Assembly (NCBI GenBank): GCA_002887195.1
Contig: PJAB01001531.1
Span: forward strand, 1-13,864
Length of the DNA: 13,864 bases
Source: Chrysochromulina parva
Taxonomy: Eukaryota > Haptophyta > Prymnesiales > Chrysochromulinaceae
Direction: 5' to 3'
Shown here: piece by piece, positions 1-6,900 of the stretch
Numbering within the stretch: position 1 is the first letter of the stretch
Layout of the letters: each line of letters opens with the position of its first letter
Made by a program: the position numbers and the translations under genes
Notes under the pieces: model-generated
Told to the model about the DNA's origin: nothing
What the model saw: only the letters and a program-made list of their open reading frames with translations
The model's database searches: none

Positions 1-811
1 CGAGGTGAACTGCGTCACCCTGTACATCGAGGAGCCCCACGATGCGAGCTGGAGCCACATGGTGCCGTTGATCACGAACGACGTGCCGAAGTTGCCCATC
101 CAGCGGCCCGCGATCGGCAGGCGCTGGCACACGCTTGCCTCGAAGGGGCCCGTGTTGGCTGGCGGGGCGGGCGGCGGAGGCGGCGGCGGAGGCGGCGAGG
201 ACTCTGCCACGCCAAAGGTGCCCGCGATGGTCACCTCGATCGCCGACTGGACTGTCGGTGCCGCCGCGCCCATCTCCGCCGTGAGGAACGCTTGCAGCGT
301 CGCCTGCGAGCCGACGTTGGCTGCGAGGGCCGCCCGGGCGTTGTTGCGCATGACCGGGTTCATGACCGGGAAGTTGGCCGTGATCAGCACGCTCTGCGAG
401 ACGATCGTCAGTCTTGCGCCGGCAGGAGTCGAACTGAAGCCGGCTGCCGCGGCAAGGGCCGACAGCAGCGCCGTCTGCACTGAAGGGGTGTAATCCGAGA
501 CGTCACCGGCTGCTGTGAAACTCGCTTGGACGATGACGGCAGGGGCCGGCGACAAGGACGCGTCCTTCAAGCCCAAGCCTAAGCCCACCCCCAAGGCGAT
601 CGCGATCTGCGAGGGACGCACGGTGGTAGGCATTGTTAGAATCGTGGAAGTGTGTGTGTGTATTTTCCGCTCTGGCGCGTACCACAACAATGGCTGCAAT
701 CGCGGCGGCGACGGCGACCGTAATGCTGCAGCCGTTGCCCTTCTTCGTCGTCTCCTTCGTCGTCTCCTTCCCGACATCAAGCTCCATTTTTGCCTCAGTC
801 GTTGAAGGCAT
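1..811 (-). CDS. Signal-anchored algal surface protein, 5' part (two exons, runs off left edge)
   Basis: Read on the minus strand as exon 1 811-683 and exon 2 606-1, giving 245 visible residues; the 3' end lies outside the window. Residues 1-27 are polar with a basic KETTKETTKKG stretch. Residues 28-56 form one long hydrophobic segment, made only when the exons are joined, which suggests a type II signal anchor. Residues 66-175 form an Ala/Val-rich domain with the pattern ASFTAAGDVSDYT, then LTIVSQSVLITA, a style I associate with repeated domains in algal surface proteins; I cannot name the family. A proline run (about 181-192) follows, then a domain beginning GRWMGNFGTSFVING. The ATG at 811 has A at -3. 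An in-frame ATG at 934 would add 41 residues but has a poorer context. The molecular function is unknown; cell-surface location is inferred. Confidence 0.78.
607..682 (-). other. Spliceosomal intron (76 nt) in the surface protein gene
   Basis: On the minus strand the intron opens GTACGC after the codon GTG and closes with CGTCCCTCGCAG. A CTAAC branch-like sequence lies about 30 nt before the acceptor. It is phase 0, and the two exons are in different frames, so splicing is needed. Joining them makes one uninterrupted hydrophobic helix, which is strong support. Confidence 0.75.
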
Positions 812-1107
812 GTTGTCGATGCACGACGTGCCGCGCTCCGACGGCGACTCTCTAGACAGTTCCCACGTTCTAAGTTTTCGATAAAATGATTTTCCCGAGG
901 CGCCGCCCGGAGAGTCCCCTGTGGAACTCGACATGCGACGGCCTGGCTTTTCGTGAGGAAAAAGGGTTCACACGAGTCGAAATGGCTCATTTGCCAAGCG
1001 TGCTACGCAAGTGCGCGAGGCAAAGTCCATGCATTTGTACGGACACCGCCAGAGTCGGACCCAGAGAGCGCTCGTAGCCACTTTGCGCCGATAGCCACGT
1101 TGCGCCG
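812..1107. promoter_or_regulatory. Shared divergent promoter region between the surface protein and lectin genes
   Basis: These 296 bp separate two start codons that point away from each other, so both promoters and 5' leaders should lie here. An AT-rich spot around 878-892 (GATAAAATGATTTT) stands out in otherwise GC-rich DNA and could hold a TATA-like element. No coding frame here is convincing. A 17-bp tandem repeat abuts the lectin start. Confidence 0.4.
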
Positions 1108-1109
1108 AT
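1076..1109 (+). repeat. 17-bp tandem repeat ending in the lectin start codon
   Basis: Two copies of AGCCAC(T/G)TTGCGCCGAT lie head to tail at 1076-1092 and 1093-1109, with one mismatch. The second copy supplies the first two bases of the ATG at 1108. The first copy has the same GAT ending, but it is followed by A, so it lacks the ATG. Confidence 0.85.
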
Positions 1110-2286
1110 GAGCGGCTTCATTGGCTTCCAGGCGCCACCTCCGCCTGCCAGGCCGCCAACGCTCGCGTATCAGGTGTTCAGCGGCACCCGCACCTGGTCC
1201 GAGGCGGCGGCCGCCTGCGAGGCCATTGGCCATCAGCTCGCACTCGTGCGCAATGCGGATGATCAGGCGGCATTGAGTGCGGCTCTCACGTCGAGCGCTG
1301 GCTTTTTTGTGTGGATTGGCGCATCAGACTCGATGAATGAGGGCCAGTGGCGATGGCGCGACGGCTCTGCCGTCGGCTTCACCGATTGGGGCACGGGGCA
1401 GCCGGGCGACATCGGCAACGAGGACTGCGTCGTGCTCTTCCGAGAGGCGGGCGTGTGGCGCTGGTATGACACGGGCTGCGAGTTCCAATACTCGCACGCG
1501 TGCTCGCCACTCTCACCGCCGCTGCCGCCGCTCTCGCCGCTGCCGCCTTCACCGCCGCCGGCCTTGCCACTTCCTGACGCTTTCGTGCTCTCAACAAGCA
1601 TGGTCTCGCCTGACCCGGGCCCGATGACGTGGTCACATGCGTACGCGCACTGCCAAGGGCGCGGGCAGCAGCTCGCCATCGTCGCGTCCGCGGAGGCGCA
1701 CGCGGTGCTCGTGGAGCACCTAAACGTGACTCGAACCCAGGGACCACTGGGCGCCATGTATTGGATTGGCATGCATCGGCCCAGTGGGAGCAACTCGTTT
1801 GTATGGGTGGACGGCACGCCGCTGAGCTCGAACTGGTCGAACTGGGCGCCCGGCCGCCCAGGGGATCCCAACGGCTGCGTCGAGCTCTATTGGCGGTTGA
1901 CAGCCTACGTGTGGAATAATGCGAATTGCGACGGGCCGCGCGCCTTCATTTGCAGTCCGCAGCCGCCCTCGCCGCCGCCCTCGCCGCCTTCAACGCCGCC
2001 CTTGCCGCCGCCCACGAGGCCGCCGCGCTCCCCCTTCGTCGGAGATGCTAGCCCGTCCGTAGGGCTCAGCGTCGGGATCTCGGCGGCGCTCGTTGCGCTG
2101 CTCCTCGTCGTGGGACTGGCGACGTGTCACCAGGCGCGGCGCAACAAGAGGCACGCTACGGGCCTTGCGCCGGAGACGCACGATACGGGCCTTGCGCTGG
2201 AGACGCGAGGGGTCTCTTTCCAGGGCGCACAATCCGCGTCACCGCCGGTGAAACTCAAGTGGGACTTGACGGACGGCGAGCAGTGA
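1108..2286 (+). CDS. Membrane protein with two C-type lectin domains
   Basis: This is a 392-residue single-exon ORF. CTLD 1 (about 21-133) has WIG at 69-71 and the four canonical cysteines C37, C107, C124 and C132. CTLD 2 (about 159-283) has YWIG and C182, C257, C274 and C282. A proline-rich linker separates them (about 134-156) and a second one follows (284-309). Residues 319-340 form a transmembrane helix, and a 52-residue cytosolic tail is basic at first. C-type lectin domains bind carbohydrate or protein ligands outside the cell. Here the EPN/QPD sugar motif is replaced by QPG in CTLD 1 and RPG in CTLD 2, and the WND motif by WYD and WNN, so calcium-dependent sugar binding is doubtful. 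NVT (206) and NWS (242) are possible N-glycosylation sites. No signal peptide is visible after the ATG, which is odd for a disulphide-bonded ectodomain. An in-frame stop at 1075-1077 blocks a simple extension, so an upstream exon is possible. Confidence 0.9.
   Translation: MSGFIGFQAPPPPARPPTLAYQVFSGTRTWSEAAAACEAIGHQLALVRNADDQAALSAALTSSAGFFVWIGASDSMNEGQWRWRDGSAVGFTDWGTGQPGDIGNEDCVVLFREAGVWRWYDTGCEFQYSHACSPLSPPLPPLSPLPPSPPPALPLPDAFVLSTSMVSPDPGPMTWSHAYAHCQGRGQQLAIVASAEAHAVLVEHLNVTRTQGPLGAMYWIGMHRPSGSNSFVWVDGTPLSSNWSNWAPGRPGDPNGCVELYWRLTAYVWNNANCDGPRAFICSPQPPSPPPSPPSTPPLPPPTRPPRSPFVGDASPSVGLSVGISAALVALLLVVGLATCHQARRNKRHATGLAPETHDTGLALETRGVSFQGAQSASPPVKLKWDLTDGEQ
2152..2205 (+). repeat. 27-bp tandem repeat in the cytosolic tail of the lectin gene
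   Basis: Two 27-bp copies (2152-2178 and 2179-2205) encode HATGLAPET and HDTGLALET. The DNA copies differ at two positions, which suggests a recent in-frame duplication just after the transmembrane helix. Confidence 0.85.
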
Positions 2287-2739
2287 CGCCGCGGAAGCGG
2301 CGGCCGTGCGGATGGGGATGCGAAAGAAGGCGAGGTTGGGCGCTTAAGTGGGCGCTGGGCGAAACCTGGTACGGGGCGAGATCGAGAGGACTTGAGGACT
2401 GTGTGACTCTGGCTGCGGAAGCTGCGCCTCTCGCGATGGCGCAGTGATGAGTGGCCCCTACCTTCGGCTTCGCTTTTTTTCTCTAACCCTGGGCATCACG
2501 CAAATCTGATTCGTGATTGTGTAAAGACTCTGTGTCTCGTCGAGACGCTTCACCTACTACGCTATGCGTACGCTCGTTCGTCGACAGCACCCGCGTCCGA
2601 GGCCCGTCCTCACCTCCGTCGCGCCTTTTTGCGTTGATCTCGTTACGATCTCGAGCTTCGTCGTATAAAAACGATGTTTTTGACCAGCATCGGCATTGGT
2701 GTGTTTCGACGTCTTGAGAGAAAGCAACACATGGTTTAC
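2287..2739. other. Intergenic stretch with a TATA-like site
   Basis: I see no convincing gene in these 453 bp. The first part is the likely 3' UTR of the lectin gene. From about 2460 the sequence becomes richer in A and T. TATAAAA at 2664-2670 is the only promoter-like word; on the plus strand it lies about 120 bp before an ATG at 2787, whose ORF I consider weak. Short ORFs on both strands show no recognisable domains. Confidence 0.4.
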
Positions 2740-3186
2740 TCACCGCTCTTCAAATTCCCCACACACATGCCCGCCCAACCGCTCCGATGAGCTCAGCTGG
2801 ACAAGCGCCACCGCCGCTTCGCGCTTCCTCTTCCTGGGCCAAGGCACGGCCGCCTCCCCCTCCAACTCCGACATGGCGGCCGGGCGCCACCGCGACCCCG
2901 TCGCTCGGTTGCACAGATGGGGTGCCTCTGGCAGCTCTTTGTCCAGATCGCGCTGCTTGCGGACGCGCGTTAACGTCAGCACGGCCCCTAACGGTGCGGC
3001 TGAGGAGTGAGAGGCTGACGGGCCCGCCGGCTGTGCCGAGAAAGCGGCGCAACCCGCGCGCGGCCACCTCGGACATGGCGGTCCACACGGCTTGCTGCGC
3101 TTACTGCAGAAGTCGCACTTCGGCGGCGGATAAACGGATCGGGGCCGGCCAGGGCCTTGCTTCTGGCCGGGAACCATCAAGCACAC
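2740..3186 (-). CDS. Small hypothetical protein with a Cys-rich basic motif (uncertain)
   Basis: This minus-strand ORF is 148 residues from the ATG at 3186; a second in-frame ATG lies at 3177. Residues 24-46 hold cysteines spaced C-x2-C-x6-C-x3-C-x7-C with basic residues between them (KCDFCSKRSKPCGPPC), reminiscent of the first half of a Zn2Cys6 DNA-binding cluster. A Trp stands where a fifth cysteine might be expected. The rest has charged stretches such as RVRKQRDLDKE and PRKRKRE, the latter NLS-like. Third codon positions are clearly rich in G and C in this frame, more so than in the overlapping plus-strand ORF at 2787-3254, which is why I prefer the minus strand. It may be one exon of a larger gene: CCGGCCAG on the minus strand just before the motif could be an acceptor. 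The function is unknown, and the motif comparison is an inference. Confidence 0.35.
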   Translation of the reverse strand: MCLMVPGQKQGPGRPRSVYPPPKCDFCSKRSKPCGPPCPRWPRAGCAAFSAQPAGPSASHSSAAPLGAVLTLTRVRKQRDLDKELPEAPHLCNRATGSRWRPAAMSELEGEAAVPWPRKRKREAAVALVQLSSSERLGGHVCGEFEER

Positions 3187-3422
3187 CGTGGCCCCCAGCC
3201 GAACTTGGGGAAAACCTCAAGCGCCTCGAGCAGCCCCAAGCGGTATGCCCCTGAGCTCCTGGCCGAGCCGGTTCTTGCCCTCGTAGGGTGCAGCCTCGGT
3301 GGCCACGCTCCTTCGTTCCACAAGGTGCCTTGTCGAAGGACGCTCCCGATGATCCACGGGCAAAAAAAGCGTGTCTCAAAGACTTTCCCGGTTTGGGCGG
3401 GTCTATATGGTACGGAAATTTT

Positions 3423-3496
3423 AAGTTCAAGTTCAAGTTCAAGTTCCTTTAGGTTGTCTGTTGTTTATGTAGTAACATGATACTTGAACTTGAACT
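3423..3496. repeat. AAGTTC hexamer array with inverted partner
   Basis: AAGTTC occurs four times in a row at 3423-3446. The 15-mer ACTTGAACTTGAACT at 3482-3496 is its exact reverse complement in several registers. The two arms are separated by about 35 bp, so a long hairpin or cruciform with sliding registers could form. Confidence 0.9.
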
Positions 3497-3658
3497 ACGC
3501 ACAACTGCCCACTTTGTCTTTGACTGACTGTCTGACTGCGACTGTAGACACACCAGCGGAAAGCGGGGACGACGGAGCTCTGCTGTCTGCGGTTGGCGCG
3601 TCATATACGCGCGCTGCGCTGCGCGGAGTCGTCCTTCTAGTGTTCTAGAGACGGAGTG

Positions 3659-3690
3659 TTGTGTACTTGTGATCTTGTGTTGTTGTGTAC
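3659..3690 (+). repeat. Four tandem TTGTGNNN octamers
   Basis: TTGTGTAC, TTGTGATC, TTGTGTTG and TTGTGTAC follow each other without gaps, about 235 bp before the SBNO start codon. The first and last units are identical. The role is unknown; a protein-binding array or simple replication slippage are both possible. Confidence 0.85.
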
Positions 3691-3827
3691 AAGCGGAAAA
3701 AGATTTGTAGGTGCTGCTGCTGTTGATCACAACGCGCAAAACCTTCGGACCCCCAAGCACGAGGGCCTCTATCGCTATGGACGGAGGTCTGGGCCGTCGG
3801 GAGGGCGCTCAACACGACGTTTCCGTC

Positions 3828-3866
3828 TTACCGGTACCTCCCCCCGGTGTCTTTTTTACCGGTACC
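3828..3866. promoter_or_regulatory. Pair of TTACCGGTACC words upstream of SBNO
   Basis: The same 11-mer occurs at 3828-3838 and 3856-3866, 28 bp apart and about 60-90 bp before the SBNO ATG. It contains the palindrome TACCGGTA, which also occurs at 13209-13216 next to the start of the glycosyltransferase gene. A cis-regulatory role is only a guess. Confidence 0.3.
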
Positions 3867-3922
3867 AGTTTTCTCCCTCGTAGCGCAGGGACACACGAGG
3901 CGGGAGAGGATGGGCGCCGACG

Positions 3923-6900
3923 ATGGACTCCGATTCGGATGTCGAGGTCACCGGGGAGTCGGGCTTCAACGCTGCACGCGACGCACCGCACGCTCGGCCC
4001 GACTGCATCACGCACCCCTTCAAGCCGGGCGCACACGGCGACCGCTGCGACTTTTGCTACTGCTGGGTGTGCGATGATGTCGCTTCCAGGTGCACTCACT
4101 GGACGGCCGGGTGCGATGGACGCACGTGCAGCGACGCGTGTGATTCGTGCCCGTCGCACTGTCACGCGACACCTGCCAGACGGCGCTGGGTGACTGCGCG
4201 GGCGGAGGCCAAACGCCAGCAACAGTCGCGCGAGCTGGCTGAGCAGCGTGCTCGGGCAGCTCGTCCGCCGACCGCAGCTCGTCCGCCGTCACTGCCGCCG
4301 CCGCAAGCGGCGCCGTCGGCTCCCGCAGCGGTCGACGCGACGGCGGGTGATCCTGCATCCGCGGCGCCGTCGGCCGACGAGACTTTGCCTCCTGCGGCGG
4401 GCGACGCCGAAAGCGCCGGAATCGAGGGTGACGACGAGGAGAGCGAGGAGCTCTTCGAGCACTACAAGCCTTGCCACTTTCCGCACGGGAGCGAGCACCC
4501 CGACCCGGTCGTCGAGACCACGTCGCTCGCCTTCGTGCAGCCGCCGCGCTTCGCCGACACCGGCCAGCTCCTGCCCGGCATCCTGCAGTCGTGTGTCGCG
4601 CACCGCACGCTCTCGGCGCTGCAGCTTGAGGCCGTCGCCTACGCCGGGCTGCGCCACGAGCAGACGCTCTCCGACCCGGCGGCCTCGACGGCCGGATTCT
4701 TCCTCGGCGATGGGCCCGGCGTGGGCAAGGGGCGCCAGCTCGCCGCCATCATCCTCGAAAACTGGCTTGCCGGGCGCAAGCGGCACGTGTGGCTCTCCGT
4801 CTCTCCAGACCTGGAGCACGACGCCAGCCGCGACCTCAAGGATCTACTGAAACACCTAGAGCCCGCCATCGGCGAGATCCCCATTGTGAACCTCACGCGA
4901 CTCTCGTACCGTGATATCAGCCTCAAGGCCGGCGTGGTGAGCTGCCTCGCCTCTGCTGCCTTGGGTCCCGAACCCTGCTGTACCTTGCTGAGCTGTACGC
5001 TCCCTTCCTCCATCTGCCTCTCGGCGACGGTGCGCGCAGCTCTTCTGCACCTACTCGGCGCTGGTTGCCAAGGAAGGCCTGAACGCCGCCGAGAAGGACC
5101 GGCAGGCAGCCTTGGAGGAAGGCGACGAGGACGCTGAGAAGGACGCCACCGCCGCCGCCACAAGCGGCGCCGCCAAGCGCACACGGCTCGAGCAGATCGT
5201 GCGATGGATGAATGGTGGTGTCAGCGGCGGCGGTGGTGGTGGCAAGGCGTCGGTCAAGGGCGAGGGTGCGGGCGCGGGCGCGGGCGTGGCTACGGGCTGC
5301 GTACTCTTCGACGAGTGCCACAAGGCCAAGAACCTCGTGATGGGCAGCGGCGGCGGGCAGGGCACGCTCACCGGTCGAGCGGTGCTCGAGCTCCAGGAGC
5401 ACCTGCCCAAGGCGCGCGTCGTCTACTGCTCCGCCACCGGCGCGAGCTCGGTCAAGAACATGGCGTACATGGTGCGGCTGGGCCTGTGGGGACCCGGCAC
5501 TGCCTTCGAGAATTTCGGGGCCTTCGACAAGGCCATCGACAAGGCAGGCGTCGGCGCGATGGAGTTGATCGCGCTCGACATGAAGCAGCGCGGCATGTAC
5601 CTTAGCCGTAACCTGAGCTACAAGGACGCGACCTTTGAGACGATCAACGTGCAATTGGACGAGCGTCAGGCGACGCTGTATGACCGATGCGCGCTCTTCT
5701 GGCAAGCGATGCAAGAGTGCTTCGAGAGTGCGCTCGAGCAACTTCACAGCTGCGACGGGTGGGTGGCCCCGAAGCATGCGATGGCGCAGTTCTGGGGCGC
5801 CCACCAGCGCTTCTTCAAGCAGCTCTGCATGAGCGTCAAGGTGCCGCAGGTCGTACGCGTGGCCCAAGAGTGCCGCGCCAAGGGCTATGCGGTCGTCGTT
5901 GGGCTCCAGACCACGGGCGAGGCGCGCATGGTCGAGGCACTCAAGGAGGCGGGCGAAGAGGGCCTCGAAGACTTTGCGGGGCTCTATGCGATCATCGAAA
6001 ACCTGCTGGAGACCCAGTTTCCGACGCGTGGCGACAAGGAAGAGGACGACGACGCGGACCCGGACGGTCCGATGCTCGCCGACGAGGACGAGGGCCATGA
6101 CGCCCTCGGCGATGTCTACGCACCGAGGCGACCGTCAACGAAGAGGTCGGTGCCCAAGCAGAAGGCGGCCGCTGCCGCATCGTCTGCCTCCTCGCTAGGC
6201 GGTGGTCTGGCCGGCGCCGCGGGCTCGTCCTCATCCGCCTCGGCGGCCGCGAAGCGCGCCGTGATGAGCGATTCGGACGACTCGGACGAGGAGCTCTCGA
6301 TGGCTGCGAGTGAGGCGAAGCACGCGGCGATAGAGGGGGCGCCTCGTAAGTTCAAGACGTACTCGCCTACGATGCTCGTACTCGCGGTCGGCGCCTTCAT
6401 CACGTCGGAGTACAAGCTGCCCAAGCAGCGCGACGACAGGCTGCGTAAGCTGCTAGAGAGCTACAAGGGCATCTGGGCGCTCGGCACGACGCAGCTACGC
6501 CGTCGGCTCTTCGACCTGGGCGTGCACGGCGAGGCCAAGCCGACAGGCAAGGCGGCGCTCGTCGAGGCCGTCTATGCACGCACCGTCGCTTGCCACTACC
6601 ACCTGCTGGCCGCGGCTGGCGAGGAGGTTGCGTCGCTGCCGCACTCCGAGCTCGCCCGCGCCCTCGGACTGAGCGCCACGGATCCGCTCTTGGCGGACGG
6701 CGTCGGCGGCGCGGGCGGCGGCGCGGGCGGCGGCGCGGGCGGCGGCGCGGGCGGTGGCGCGGGCGGCGTCGAGGGTTTCGAGCAGGGGCTCGAGGTGGGC
6801 GCGGCGGCTAGGCAGCGGCTCCTAAGCGGCTCGTTGCGCGGTCTCAAGGAAGAGCTGCTTCGCGAGGCGGCGTCGCTCTCGCTGCCCGACAACCCACTCG

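Larger units (their letters stand above)
3187..3922. promoter_or_regulatory. Upstream region and 5' leader of the SBNO gene, rich in short repeats
   Basis: These 736 bp lie between the uncertain minus-strand ORF and the SBNO start. The section around 3410-3720 is noticeably less GC-rich than the flanking genes and holds a hexamer array with an inverted partner and an octamer array. Two TTACCGGTACC words follow at 3828-3838 and 3856-3866. Transcription of SBNO presumably starts here, but I see no clear TATA box. Confidence 0.45.

Noticed and set aside
5..493. 162-residue plus-strand ORF with a Gly run
   Set aside because: It is the shadow of the minus-strand surface protein; the Gly run is the reverse of the proline linker.
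633..884. Plus-strand ORF with a hydrophobic, signal-peptide-like stretch
   Set aside because: It is the antisense of exon 1 of the left-edge gene, whose spliced product makes one continuous hydrophobic anchor. I found no good splice route from it to the lectin frame.
2787..3254. 155-residue plus-strand ORF with a TATA-like word about 120 bp upstream
   Set aside because: Its third codon positions are less GC-rich than those of the overlapping minus frame and it shows only Pro/Ala/Arg low complexity. Not excluded, but weaker.
4923..6098. 391-residue ORF on the minus strand
   Set aside because: It lies opposite the conserved SBNO ATPase lobe 1 and crosses an intron; the translation has no recognisable domain.
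6711..6770. Repeat arrays as possible CRISPR
   Set aside because: The repeats are in frame within coding sequence, have no unique spacers, and the genome is eukaryotic.
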